Notes: a model not told the origin generated them from the letters alone. A stretch of 64,000 nucleotides of DNA from Miscanthus floridulus (GCF_019320115.1 NC_089586.1:3496804-3560803); one strand, 5' to 3'. Positions 21,677-33,900 are shown, counted from the first letter of the stretch. Program-made: numbers and translations.

Positions 21677-24600
21677 GCTATAACAGAACCGACCAATTAT
21701 ACGAAATTAAGTAAGAAAATCATCCGCCAGAGCAGACGATTTAGCAAACTTAAGCCCGTATAACCCGGTAGTCCGTGAAATCACGAAGGATTTCAAACCA
21801 ACTTCCATTCCAGCCAAGATCATAATAAGTTTAGCGGTCACCATCACATATTACATAAAAGTTCACAATCTCAGATACATCAGAGTTTCAACATAGTTAT
21901 TACAAACCAGTTCGAATAAAAGTAGCGAAAGTCATTTGTTCAAACCACACACACACTCACGTGAAGTTTAAATATAGTGCCAGCGAATGATCATCTCCAA
22001 CAAAAGCATCAAATGAGACGTAAGGAATGACCATGCCCATGGTCATAAGCATCACCCATCGTAGGATAAATGCAGTTGATACAGTAGCCGTAATACATCT
22101 GCCCATCTGCAACAAGTGGGAATAAAACCCTGAGTACGAGAACGTACTTAGCTAGACTTACCCGACATAACCAAAAATAAATGACACCAAGGATTATGAA
22201 GGGCTTTATAGTAGGGTAGCTGACTTATTTGCAAAAAGAAGCATTTTTAACATTTCAAGAACTTTTCGAAAAGCATTATTGCCAAGTTAATTATTATTAA
22301 CCTGTCGACTAGATTTGCACCTATACTAGAGTAAACATGTGATTAAGCAGATAATGATAACCAATGATCATTAAACAACTTCCATACTGTCATATTTATT
22401 ATAACTGTCCAAGTGTTCCATAACATTTACTACGATGAAGTAACTCAAGTCAAGTGCTCACTATCTAGGAGCGATGGCGATTCGAAGCGATTCCTAACCA
22501 GCTGGTGATTTATTCCTTACACAAACCTCACTCACCTGCTAAAGTGAGATATTGATCACCGAGTCAACTTTCCAGGAATCTCGAGTTTGCCAGGAACCAC
22601 ATGTACCCGAGGGCCGACCGACTGCACTTTGGTCTTATCATCCTGCCCCCGTGTTCTACCACACCTGCTCCGACACAGTACGTTGCGGGCAATCTACTCG
22701 GCCCAAAAAATCTCCCAGCTTTGCGGTCGGAAGGTACTTTATTCGGCCAGCTAAATGTAAGGCATGCGTTCAACATGACTCGAGGCCCAACAACGGTCGG
22801 TCCTTAATCGACACAGACAGAAACACTACAGTCCAAAACTCTGCAAGTCTCTGTCCGGTCTCAACTTCATTTAACACTTAGTTATACCATGACTTCATAG
22901 TCATCCAAGCAGATCCAGGTAACCACCCATAGCTCGCAGGTGATAGGAAATCACCCGACTTCTACCGGTCTAAGCCAGCTAAGCATTGACTCGACTGCGG
23001 ATACCAGGGTAATAAGGATATAGTATAACAAAGGTAAACAAGGTATAATGCAGCAACGGTTGTAAACAACTCCTAAATGTAATGCATCAATTAAAGTAAA
23101 GCATTTAATTAAATTATTGTAAACCGGGAGAAAAATGCTCCGGGGCTTGCCTCTCTCGAAGGAGCTCGGACGGTGATCGGGGCACTCTGGAAGTTCCTCA
23201 ACGTCCTCCTCGTCGACTTCTGGCACTTCCTGCGGCTGCGCCTCGAACTGCTCCTTGGGCTCCTCGGGTATGACGACTGGGTTCTTGGTTTGCGATCCTG
23301 TATGATGCAATGCGCGTAAGTGATTATGCAAACGGTGCATCGAAGGAGATAAATGCAATGGATATGTTTAAATGCAAGGTAGTCAACATCATCCAAGAAA
23401 CTATACTATAAGCACATGTCATCTACTGCATTCTCTTCTACTACTAATATGTTAAGTCAACATATCTTATGAAATGCCTCAAAGATACACCAAAGATATT
23501 ATTATTAACTAACCTTGTATTAAAGAGGATTATTTTATTTCCTTTTTAATTAGGGCTACAAAAGCAAATCTCTATTTCTGGTGCTTATAAAAATCTGAGA
23601 AAATTACAGTAGCATGGTACTACTCTAAGTAGACTACCATCAGATTTTCATGATATTTGAATGAGTGGATTAGCCTACACAAAATCACAAACTATGGCAT
23701 GATTTTGTACATAAAAATACTTTGAACTGTGAAAAGTGTCAAACAACAGAATTAATATTTTTCCTAGGCTCTTCATAGCATACAATGACTGTACAAAAAT
23801 TATCACATGCATGTTTTATACAAAGTTTGCTCTCTAGCAAAAATAACAAAAATCAGCCATTAAAGGTACTTGAACTACACCTCCAAAGTTTTCCACAGCA
23901 CATGCATGAAACATATTTTTTCTAGAAAGTACATGACATAAGAAGATTAACAAACTTGAAATCATATTTTTCTGCAGATTATAGATTTTTCTACATATTT
24001 TTCAAGTTATCAGCAATATCCATGATTAAATAAAATCCTACAGAAAAGTATCCCAAAAATGACATGCAATAATTTTCCTAAGTAGATCTGGTGATAAGGA
24101 ACCTAGCAAAATTTGTTTCAACAAATTTGGAGCAAATTTGAGTAACCAAACATTTTCCAAACCATTTCTATTTTCAAATAATAAAGAGAAATTGAAAACG
24201 AATTATTTCTACTCCTACTGGGCCGGCCCGTGGAAACGAACTGGCCCACGGCCATAACCGGCCTGCTCAGTCCGAGCGAAGGGGCGAGCGGCGGCCTAGT
24301 AGGGGCTTCGGCCCACGGTCGCTTTGGCCCAGCTCGGCTGAAGCGAAGGGGCCACGCCGGCGCCGAGGCTTCGCGGCGGCGTAGCTCGGCCAGCGGTCGG
24401 CGGCCATTGTCGGCCGGGTCAGGACAAGCGAGCGAGCACAGGAGGTTCATGAGGCGTAGGCGAATGCGAGCAGGTAGCTAAGCGGGGTGGAGAAGGTGAG
24501 GAAGAGGGAGTTCCACGGCGGCCGAGCACGGCGGCGCCATGGCCGACGGCGGCGAAGCTTGAAAAAAGCGCTACCTCGGCTCAAACGACGGCACAACCAT

Positions 24601-25566
24601 GAGCACCAGGTGCCGGAGAGCGAGGCAGAGTTGCGGACATGAGGAATCGGGGAATGGCGCGGTGGTGCGGGAGCTCGACGCCGGCGGAGCGCGTCGGCGA
24701 GCTCGGCAGCACGGGCGCGCGCTGCTGCAGTTGCTGCGCCTGAGAGAGCGAGAGTGCGAAATGAGGTGCACAGCGAGAGCAGCAGATGTAGGCGGGCGCG
24801 TGGGAGCGGCCGCAGGCCATGGCTGCCGCGCGGCGTGCGTCGCCAGACGCGGTCGAGAGCGTGGCGCGACGAACGGCGCGGCGCGCGGGAGATGGGGCCA
24901 GCGCGTGGAGGCAGGCCGGGCTAGCACGGCACGGGGCTGGGCCGAGCGAAGGCGAGGCGCACGGCGCTGCGGAAGGCTCGATGGGCCGGCTTCGGCAGGC
25001 GGGCCAGAAGCGAGGCGACGACCCGCGAAGGAGGAAAAAATCCTTTTCCAAATAAAATTTTCAAGGAATTTTTAAATGCCATCTTTCAAATATTATTTTG
25101 AGCAAGAAAATGACCTCTTTTGAAAATGTACCAAAAATGAAAGTTGTTTAGAATTTAATTCTCTACAACTTTGCTTTTATGACCAAAGCCAAATTCTGTC
25201 TAGATTTTGAATTGCAACATCAAAGTCCGCGTTTAGCTCAAAACCCTAATTTTTAGAATTTATTTTTGAAGCCAAATTTTGAATTAATTTGAATACAAAC
25301 ATTGCTCCAAAAATTGAACTAAATATTGCTAGAGGATTTACAATAGTAGCCAAACATGTTTTACTAACCTAGCAAGAAAAATTCAGGGCAAAACAATTCT
25401 TAAACAGGTGTATGCAACATTCAGGTTTCACGCATGTTTCAGATGTTTCAAAGCAATGTTTCAATTGTTATTCACATGATTAGGCATGTATGATTTGGAT
25501 GCTTGATGATGCATGATATGCGTGATTTGCAGTGCCTAAATGCAGGCATAACACCGGGGTGTTACA
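21677..25566 (-). repeat. 5' LTR (about 3.9 kb) of the gypsy element
   Basis: The start is at 25566, reading TGTAACACCCCGGTGTTA on the minus strand. The end is taken at the primer binding site (about 21677); a clean CA terminus is not visible. It contains a GC-rich block at about 24200-25050 whose open frames on both strands look protein-like by composition only. There is no second copy in the window, so LTR divergence cannot date the insertion. Confidence 0.65.
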
Positions 25567-28093
25567 TCATCAAATAATCTAATAAATCACCAACAACTTG
25601 AATTATAGCACTTGTATGTTGATAGCACTTGAACTTCACTCAATTTGTCATGGCATTGGGTTTGGATGTGCACTAGGCTTCATATCTTGATTCAATATAT
25701 AATGATTAATATGAGATCAATTGAATCAAGCCTCCAATGCCGATGGTACCTACAAACTATCATCCACTTTTTGATGGTACCCAAATAATTTTGGGTCCTC
25801 TCAAGTTAGGAGCAACATACTTAGGCAATACCTTATTATGAGTAGTAGGATGTTTTGCAATAGCAACCATAGAGGTACCATTACCATCCTTTCTAAGCAC
25901 ATTATTATTAATAATTGAAATAGGCTTAGAAATATCACCTAGGGGACATGAATGTGCCATGTGTCCCATTTTCTGGCATGAGTAGCACTTTCTCTCTGCT
26001 TGAGCCTTCTCTTCTTTGCTCATGTGGTGCTTCTCATTGCCTTGCCTCTCATGGATTGCTTGAGCCTTCTTCTCAAGCTTGGTAGGACACTTAGAGGTAA
26101 AGTGTCCTATACTTCCACACTTGAAGCACTTAATGTGAGCATAATATTTCTTCTCATCTTTATTCTTGCTCATCATCTTGGCATCTTGAGTTTGCATTGG
26201 ATGCCTTGCCTTTCCACCCCTTCTTATTTTCTTTTTCTTTATCATCAAATCACCACCATCTTCATGGTTGATCTTGATTTGCTCTTAGGGTGTCTTCTCT
26301 TGCTCAACTTGTGGCTTTAGTTAAGACTTCACTTGTTGCTTCACCAATTGCTTGGTTGAGCACATTGAGGTAAGATGACCCCAAATGCGGCACTTGAAGC
26401 ACTTCACATGCCTTAGCCTCTCTTCTTCTTTCTTCAACTTGAGCTTTTCTTCATTGGGGCAACCATTTGCAAGATGTCCCACTTTATGGCACTTGAAGCA
26501 CAAAAAATGAGAGAGCTTCTCTTGTTCTTGCTTTTTCATCTTTCTTTCATATCTTCTCTTGCCCCATCTGTTGTCCTTGATCTTGCTCTTGTTGAAGCCA
26601 ATGCCAGTTATGTCATTACGGTTTTCTTGATGATTGACTTTGCTAGTCTTGAAGCCGACTTCACTCTTATCATCAAAGTTTCTTTGAGTCTTCAACATAT
26701 GCTCAAAGGTGACTTAAGAGTTGTAGTATATCTCTAACTTGTTGCTCAATTTCTTCACTTGTTTATTTAGCTCATTGTTCTCCTTCAAAAGGTTAGTCTC
26801 ACAAGACATAGAAGTAGAACAAGCATCTATATGTGAAGAGCATGACATATCTAATAAATCATCACAATAGGTGGATACATGCTTCTTGCCTACATCACAA
26901 GGGTTAGCAATAATATATAATTGATCAATTGACCTATGTGATGAACTCTTATTATTTTTAAGTTTCTTGATAAATATTTTAATGAGAGAAATATGTTATT
27001 CTAATAATTCATTATGAGATGTAAGTAGTGTCTCATAATTCAATTTAAGCTCATCATGTGAAGATTTATAAGCATCAAGTAAGTCTTTATGTTCTTCACA
27101 ATAGTTCTTTAGAAATGAGTTTTCATTTTCTAATTTCAATGTTTTAGCTTTTTTATTTTCTAAAGATATGGTCATGCTAGCAAGTCTACTAACAAGCTCA
27201 TTATATGAATCAACATGATCAACCACATTATCATACTGTCCATACTCTACGGGCGGACACTCCACCGATGGAGTTCTGAACCCTTCTCACCTCCGTTCCA
27301 TCGCCGAGTTGATCCATATTAACTCCAACTTCATCTTCTTTGTAAATATGCCAACACCACCAAGTGTACACCACCATATGTATGCGTGTTAGCATTTTTA
27401 TAATCATTTTTCAAAGGATTAGCTACTCAACTTGCCACGCCACTCAATCCTAGCGACGATGCAAAGTTAAATCACTCAAGTGGCACTAGATGACCGATAT
27501 ACAAACAAGTTTGCCCCTCTTGATAGAACGACCATCTATCCTAAACCCGGTCATAAACTTCTCTACACACCTATGACCGGTGAAATGAAATGCCCTAGGT
27601 TATACCTTTGCCTTGCGCATTCTATTCCATCTCCTCCAATGTTGATGCAACACATGCACCAACATGATCAACAATGATATGATCCACTTCATATCATCGC
27701 GTGATCATATTGGTTCATCGATCTTGACATCACTTGCTTTTCACCGTTGCCTTTGTCCATCGGCGCTAGGTCTTGCTCAAGCTTTACCGCCACGCGGTCC
27801 ATCGCTCCAAAGCCTCCGACTTGCCCTTCACGCTTGCAACCGGTCCATCAAACCAAGTCTTGTCTTGATCTTCTCCACCTTGATCACATGACTCAATGTC
27901 ATGTCTCACGTGTAATGAGCTCCTTCATCATCACATGTGTGAGCTTTGCAACATCTCCAAGCCATTTTCACCTTTATGTCATATGTTGCTCACATATATG
28001 TACTTGTGGACTAATCACCTGTGTATCTTTCATAAACACAATTAGTCTACCTAGGTTGTCACTCAATTACCAAAACCACACAAGGATCTTTCA
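25567..28093 (-). mobile_element. Truncated SIRE/Maximus-like Ty1-copia fragment (5' LTR plus part of gag)
   Basis: On the minus strand the LTR starts at 28093 (TGAAAGATCCTTGTGTGG, then a 'ttggtaattgagtgacaacc' segment familiar from grass copia LTRs). The sequence then runs into gag remnants (27265-25760) and is cut at 25566, where the gypsy LTR begins. The gypsy element therefore probably landed in this one. The LTR/internal boundary near 27.3 kb is not defined; a small dyad (actccatcggtggagt, 27269-27284) lies there. No protease, integrase or reverse transcriptase of this element is present. Confidence 0.6.
25760..27265 (-). pseudogene. copia gag remnants with multiple CCHC zinc knuckles
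   Basis: Three minus-strand segments run in order. A helical, Asn/Glu-rich piece (27265-26996) comes first. Then a segment with CFKCHKVGHLANGC and CFKCRIWGHLTSMC (26698-26321). Then a segment with CFKCGSIGHFTSKC and CYSCQKMGHMAHSC (26248-25760). Repeated knuckles separated by Lys/Glu-rich linkers are typical of SIRE-type gag. Stops and missing N-terminal sequence show it is a relic. Confidence 0.65.
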
Positions 28094-28348
28094 CCCGCCA
28101 GCACGATGCGCGAGGAGAGGTGAACCTGCGGGACGAAGCCGCGTCGAGGTGGCAGCCACGACGACGTCCACCTACGGGGGGCAGCAGGGGCCAGCTCGTG
28201 GATGTGTGCCACCGTCCAGCCGACGCATCGGCCATCGGTGGAGCCCATGCAGTTGGATCTAGTGGAGATAGGGAGGCCTCGCGCTGGATCCACCTGCTCG
28301 CTGTAGATCCGTCGCCTCCGTTGCCGGCGCGAGCTCCACGTCGTGCTC
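28094..28348. repeat. Left half of a GC-rich segment paralogous to 49.6-50.3 kb
   Basis: From about 28265, phrases such as 'cgctggatccacctgctcgc' and 'cctccgttgccggcgcgag' recur in nearly the same order at 49637-49690. The segment is split from its right half (from 29099) by the TRIM. No protein could be recognised on either strand. Confidence 0.55.
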
Positions 28349-28621
28349 TGTAACGTCCCGCCTCTCTAAGGCCGGGCCCGCTTATATCTGGTAGCTTCTT
28401 TATGATATAGACTGCCCTCACAGACCAACACAGGTCTTTTCTGCGCACTTTGTCCTCACTCGTGCGCACCCGGGAAGAACTTCCCGGTCGATCACCCATC
28501 GCTCTAGGCCAAGCACGCTTAACCTCGAAGTTATTTGCAGATGGGCTTCCGGAAAAGAAGTTGCAACTTATTGGTATAAGTATCCTATTAATCCTGTTAA
28601 GCCCTGGGCCGAGATGTTACA
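28349..28621 (-). repeat. TRIM 3' LTR
   Basis: 273 bp, TG...CA ends. On the minus strand it is preceded by a purine-rich tract (ttaagggggtgagga) that fits a polypurine tract. Confidence 0.9.
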
Positions 28622-28809
28622 TCCTCACCCCCTTAAGAGATCGACGTCCTTGTCGATCAATCCCAAGCCAGGAGCGTCCTCTCTTAGCCACGTCCGTGTG
28701 TCCAGAGCCAGCACATGTGCCATGCTGTGTGACCACGCCGGATCCACATCAGCCATGCACACCATGCCTGCGCAACTACAACACACGCGCCCGTGAAACC
28801 GCAAGAGTT

Positions 28810-28822
28810 GGCTCTGATACCA
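28810..28822 (-). other. TRIM primer binding site
   Basis: On the minus strand it reads TGGTATCAGAGCC, complementary to the 3' end of initiator tRNA-Met, three bases from the 5' LTR. Confidence 0.9.
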
Positions 28823-28825
28823 TTC

Positions 28826-29098
28826 TGTAACGTCCCGCCTCTCCAAGGCTAGGCCCGCTTATATCTGACAGCTTCTCTATAATATAGACTGCCCTCATAG
28901 ACCAACACAGGTCTTTTCTGCGCTCTTTGTCCTCACTCGTGCGCACCCGGGAAGAACTTCCCGGTCGGTCACCCATCGCTCTAGGCCAAGCACGCTTAAC
29001 CTCGGAGTTATTTGTAGATGGGCTTCCGGAAAAGAAGTTGCAACTTATTGGTATGAGTATTCTATTAATCCTGTTAAGCCTTGGACCGAGATGTTACA
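28826..29098 (-). repeat. TRIM 5' LTR
   Basis: 273 bp, the same length as the 3' LTR, differing by scattered substitutions that are mostly transitions. Confidence 0.9.
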
Positions 29099-29730
29099 TG
29101 CTCCAGCCTCAGATCCGCCGCCAGGAGGGGCCCCATGAGCAGCCGCTTCAGATCCACTACCGAGGTTGCCGACATGACCTCCCCGTCGTCATCCACGCGC
29201 CACCATGGAGGCCACTCTGCCGCTAGAGCCCTCGGCCGCGTCAAGGCCTCCGCTGGCTGCCCGCACGGCCGTGGGGACGATCAGCGACGGAGGGGTGAAA
29301 CCCTAGGACGCGCAACCCTCTGGCTTGCGTCGTGAGGAGGAAGTGGCATGGTGGAGGGCGAGGAGGAGGAGGAGGAGGAGGAGGGTGGCCATCATCGCGT
29401 GGAGGGCCAGCCACCGCCGAGGTCGCCCCACGGCGTCGTCGAGGTCACGTCGCGAGTGGGGAGCGAGGGAGGGAGCGTACAGGAGAGAGAGGGACTGAGA
29501 AGTTTCCTGAAGGAGAATCAGGAGCTCGAGTATATATTTGCTCCACCGGATTCGCACGAGAAGCCGCAGAAGCTAGCAAAATCAACCTAGAGCGACGAGG
29601 AGCCGACAGAAGCTGATTCCAACAGAAGCGGCTACAAGAAATCTGGGCCACACGTCGAACGATCGGACGGCCAGGGGAATTCGGGGCGACGTGGACACCC
29701 CGAGAGGCGACCAAACTCTCCTGCTTTGAT
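29099..29730. repeat. Right half of the GC-rich segment paralogous to 49.6-50.3 kb
   Basis: It continues the left half across the TRIM. Shared phrases include 'cctccccgtcgtcatccacg' (29169-29188 and 49780-49799) and 'gaaaccctagg' (29298 and 49899). A (GAG)n microsatellite at about 29361-29383 has a counterpart near 49963-50000. The composition and Ser/Pro-poor frames do not reveal a product; it may be the first exon and promoter of a duplicated gene or a captured fragment. Confidence 0.5.
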
Positions 29731-29758
29731 ATATACTAATAAGCATGATGTAAATTAT

Positions 29759-29873
29759 GGCCTTGTTCATTTGTCTTATGAGCCGTACTATTTTAACGAA
29801 TAAACAATGTTTTTCTATCACAACAAATTAGCGAACAATACTTTTAACCGTGGCTTTTCAGCAAAACGAACAG
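29759..29873. mobile_element. Small MITE (ggccttgttcatttg type)
   Basis: The left end ggccttgttcatttg and the right end caaaacgaaca are partial inverted complements. The internal sequence (gccgtactattttaacg...) is familiar from short grass MITEs. It is 115 bp. The target-site duplication is not clear. Confidence 0.5.
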
Positions 29874-30302
29874 ATTTCATGACTTTATTTAAGGAAACAA
29901 TGGTAAAGCATATGCCATTTTGGGCAAGGGCAAGGCCCATACGGCATGCAGCACTCCCTATCGTATCTCTGTCTTCCCTATCCCTTCGAGACTGCCTACA
30001 CTCGCAAGTCCGCCGCCGCTTGTGCCCCGTGGTGCATTCGTACCGCGCCGCCTCTCGTCCGCGTGGCGCTTGCCCTCTCGCACGCCGCTGTTGTTGCTCT
30101 CCAGAGCTCATGCTCACCTGCGCAGCGCAAGCGCTTGCGCCACCACTCTTGGTGCGCTCCGATGGTGAAGCTCGACGTCGATGTCGCCTTCTACGTAGCT
30201 GAACGAGGAGCATGTAGAGGAGGGCACCAGTCTCTTTGCTTCACGACCGTCGGCGGAGCCACGATGGCTCCTTCTTTCCAGTGAGCTCCGGCTCCTTCAA
30301 TA
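29874..30302. other. Unrecognised stretch upstream of the MED25 promoter
   Basis: Open frames exist on both strands across 29.95-30.2 kb, but none has a recognisable domain. Confidence 0.25.
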
Positions 30303-30543
30303 GCTCCTGTTTGGTATGGCAACCATAAGCAAAGGCCTTATTGGTAGGAGACTAAAATATGCCGAAGGTTAGTTATGTTATAATTTTTTTCGATAGTTGT
30401 TTGGTTCATTTCTAGCACCATGACTCATATGTCATAAATTTATTTTTGTATCATAACTTGTCATAAGTTTAACTTCGATTTCGCTTACCACATCTTCTTT
30501 GACCATAATTCACTGAAAGTTAGGCGTGGTCGCCAAACAGGCC
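30303..30543. mobile_element. MITE with ctcctgtttgg/ccaaacaggc ends
   Basis: The left end gctcctgtttggt and the right end gccaaacaggccc are inverted. The element is about 240 bp, AT-rich and non-coding. The superfamily was not determined because the flanking duplication is unclear. Confidence 0.5.
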
Positions 30544-30600
30544 CTTAACAACGCACATCACGCTTGACAAGTTGTTAGTCACGCGTTGTATATGCCCTAA

Positions 30601-30793
30601 GGCCAGTCTCAGTGGGGATTTCATACAGTTTTATGTGCATTAAATATGCTGACATGACACTGTCTTAATGAAGAGAGAAAAGATAAAAGTTTCATGTGAG
30701 TAGAGAGAGTTTTATGGAGATGAAACTTTTCTGCACTGTTTCCAAAATATGGGTGTGTTAAAAACTGGAAGACGAAATCCCCGCTGTGTGGCC
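30601..30793. mobile_element. Tourist-like MITE in the MED25 promoter
   Basis: The ends are ggccagtctcagtgggga and the complement of tccccgctgtgtggcc. TAA flanks both ends (30598-30600 and 30794-30796), the PIF/Harbinger target. It ends 192 bp before the MED25 start codon, so it may form part of the promoter. Confidence 0.75.
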
Positions 30794-30985
30794 TAACAGA
30801 ACGGCCACTCCGTCAAAAGAAACAGCTTGGGCCCACCTGTCATGTAGGGAATTGTGGGTCTCTGGAGTTGGCCTCTCTATTCCAACCCGTCTTCCTCGTC
30901 TTCATCTCCATCGCCGTCTCGGTTTGGGGGAAGCCGGGGCTGGATTAGCGAGAGCTCGAGAACACTGGACACCGGCTCGCTGTTG

Positions 30986-33900
30986 ATGGCGGAGGCGGAG
31001 AGGCAGCTGGTCGTTGTCGTCGAGGGGACGGCAGCCTTAGGGCCCTACTGGTCCACCATTGTGACCGACTACGTCGAGAAGATCACGCGGTACGGCCGCG
31101 CCCCTCTTCGCTCGGGTTTAGGTGGATCGCTGAGGGTGAAATTGGGTGCTGAGGTTTCGTGGATGCTTGTGTGTTTGTAGGACGATTTAAGCTCTCTTGA
31201 TTTCGACTTTTTCTTTCTTTTTTCTTTTTGAATTATTATTTTGCTTCAGAACTGCAATCACGGTGAGATTTATGTGAGGGAGCTACGGATGGAGGACCCC
31301 GACCCCGACCAGCTTCTCCCCTTCCTCGTCCCCGCGCCGAACCCAACTCCGGCCAGATCCGCCCCATCCCCTTCCTCCCACTGCCATCAACCACCAGATC
31401 CGAATCCCCTGCCGCCCGATCTACACGTTGATGGGTCTCATCCACCCCCCCTCCCCCAGCCCACCATTAACGCCGGTCGGCAGTCGCCAGCTCCGTCGCC
31501 GGCGTCCTCGCCTGAAGATAAGGACAGCCAGATTCCGGCAAGCCGCACAGAGATAGACCAAGAGATTCAGGAGCAAGCCTGGGCGTTGCTACCGGACCTG
31601 GCAAGAGATTTGTGCAAGCTCAAGAATCCGTGCTCAGGGACAGGCGTGCAGTCTTGACATCAATCCTCGATCCGGCCTCACCGAGAAGACTGTCAATGAA
31701 AGCGCTCAAGCAAAAACCAAGGAGCCCCAAGAAGGTACGGCTATTGATTCCGGGCTCCCCATTTCCAGAACTCCGGAAACCCAAGAACGGAAACAAGCGC
31801 AGGGCACAGCGGGCATTCATGGCAGCCAGGAGACGGCCAGGGGCGAGCAGACCATCTCTTCAACGGCGTTCTCGAAGCAATCTCCCAACCCCCGCCCGGA
31901 ACCTAGCGACATTGAAGACAATCTCCTCCGTTGCAGGTTCCCGGTGAGCCAAAAGGGGAAACAAGTGCTGGCCACGGATGGCATTCATGGCGGCCAGGCT
32001 ACGGGCTCCGACGAGCAGCCTACTTCTTCAGCGGCCGCTGTGAAGACAGTTCCCAGCGGCCCTTCTGATCCGTCAGGCACGCGTCTGCAGGCTCATCAAT
32101 TCAACACAGTTATCAGTGAGAAGGGATGGGAGCCGGCCAAGTCATACCGACGGAAGCGAACAGATTCAAATCCGGCGACCGCTCAAACCTCGAATCCAAC
32201 AAGAGACAGGTCTGCGGGCTCAACATTCTTCAAGAGCAAGATGGAAGGCAGATGCTTTAATTGCTTTTCACCAAAACATATCGCGCGCCTCTGTACCTCT
32301 TCGCCGAGATGCTGGAAATGTTTCCATTCAGGACACCGTGCGGATGGTTGCAACCCCAACCGGCGAGTTCGACATGTTAAAAGCCTCGTCCCCCGCGAGC
32401 GTAGCAACCATTCAAACACCACCAAGTTTAGCTTTCCTCCAGAATACTACAAGTCCGACCACCGTTCCTTTGTGGAGGTAGTGCGTGGTCAAGAAGGGAT
32501 GGCGGCTGCAAGGTACCCCGGGGACCCGAGAGCCAGGCCCGCCCGCGGCTTCTGTGCCGTCTCGGCGACGGGCTCCATCCGGCGCCGCCGCGACGAGCTC
32601 ATCAACAAGGCTGTTGTTTGCTGGCTCAACGGCAACAACCACGACACGGAGTCTTACCACCTCGGCGACGCCCTCCGCAGTCAGCTGAACCTGGGCCACG
32701 ACGACTTCCAGGTGGTCAAGCACTTCCTCGAGCAGTACCTCGTCATCTTCTCCGATCCGACGATCAGGCGTCATTTGGTGAACCTGGGAGTCATGTCAGA
32801 CAGGGGCAGGGACTTCCACTTCGCCGAGTGGAGCGAGCGCCGCTATGCCAACAATGTCAGCTGGGAGTACCACGTCAAGGTACGCATTGAGGGCATCCCT
32901 GTGCACCGCTGGGCGGAGGATGTCGCTGCCAAGGCGCTGGGCAAGAGTTGTGCAGTGCACTATGTGGAGGAGACGACCCGGCGTAGAGAGCGCACCAGGT
33001 CCTTTGATCTTTGGGCCTGGTGCTGCGATCCCTGCGACATCCCGACGGAGGTTTGGCTCACGGTGATTGAGCCAGACAGAGAGCTGCCACCGACCTCCAT
33101 CCCGCTCCCCTTGGCGCCGCCTCACCACGACGACCCGGTCGACCTCAAGCGCGGCCATGTCTACGTTCTGCGCAACCACTTTGAGGTAGTGGAAGACCTC
33201 TCCTTTCTGCAGGGGCGTGGTAGGGCCGGCGGCCCTCCGAACCGCAAGGCCCGCAGAGAGTTGATCTGGAGCTACGGGGTGCCAGACACCGAGGGCGAGC
33301 GCCACCACGGCAGACGCGGCAACAATCGTGGCCGCGACCTCAGGCGCCAACCACGAAGGGATGATGACGACTATGATGACAGGCGCCACCATGGCACTCG
33401 ACGCCATCGCAGCCTCTCAAGCTGGGCCAGGAACGCACGCTGCAGGGGTGGAGTTGAAGACTGCATCAGTTCAAACAGATGGCGTGGCCGCAGAGTCTCC
33501 CCCGCGCAGAAGCAGGGTGGCTCAAGAACACCATTAGGCTCCAACTCAGGTATGGATGGTGAAGGCACGCAAAGTGGAGAAGAAAGTCAAGAGGGTGTCC
33601 TTTGCAAATCCAATAGCATCGGAGCTGAAGCCCCCCAAGAGGTCTATTCCTGATGATAGCATCATGCTGATTAAGGGTAACCCATGCTCTGAATTGCAAT
33701 ACTGTTCTCCTGATCCTATTGTCCCTGAATCCAGCATGCCTAACCCATCCTTTCCAGTGGCTACAAACAACACCCTGGAGCACACCAAGACTCCAGGAAT
33801 GGGGGAAGTCATCTTTGGAGCCAACATCGTACACAGCGATGACATAATTCCAAATCAGGCAGCAGTGGAGAAGGAGCAAGTGGTGCAGCACGTCATCACC

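Larger units (their letters stand above)
15986..25566 (-). mobile_element. Truncated Tekay/Del-like Ty3-gypsy retrotransposon
   Basis: Read on the minus strand: 5' LTR (25566 to about 21677), primer binding site (21676-21661), leader, an extra frame orf0 (20888-19836), gag (from 19538), then protease, reverse transcriptase, RNase H and the first part of integrase. Sequence stops at 15986 within the integrase core; the rest of integrase, any chromodomain and the 3' LTR are absent. The LTR start TGTAACACCCCGGTG is typical of this group, and the long LTR and the integrase wording ([17 protein letters not shown]) fit plant chromoviruses of the Tekay lineage. In-frame stops show it is not autonomous now. 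Confidence 0.8.
28349..29098 (-). mobile_element. Complete TRIM (miniature LTR retrotransposon), 750 bp
   Basis: Two 273-bp direct LTRs (28349-28621 and 28826-29098), each starting TGTAACGTCCC and ending GATGTTACA, flank a 204-bp internal region. TGCTC flanks both ends (28344-28348 and 29099-29103), a 5-bp target-site duplication. The primer binding site lies beside the right LTR on the minus strand and a purine-rich tract lies beside the left LTR, so the element points to the minus strand. There is no coding capacity. I counted about 16 differences between the LTRs. Confidence 0.93.

Noticed and set aside
24571..25075. Host gene on either strand in the GC-rich block
   Set aside because: It lies wholly inside the gypsy LTR and no domain can be recognised.
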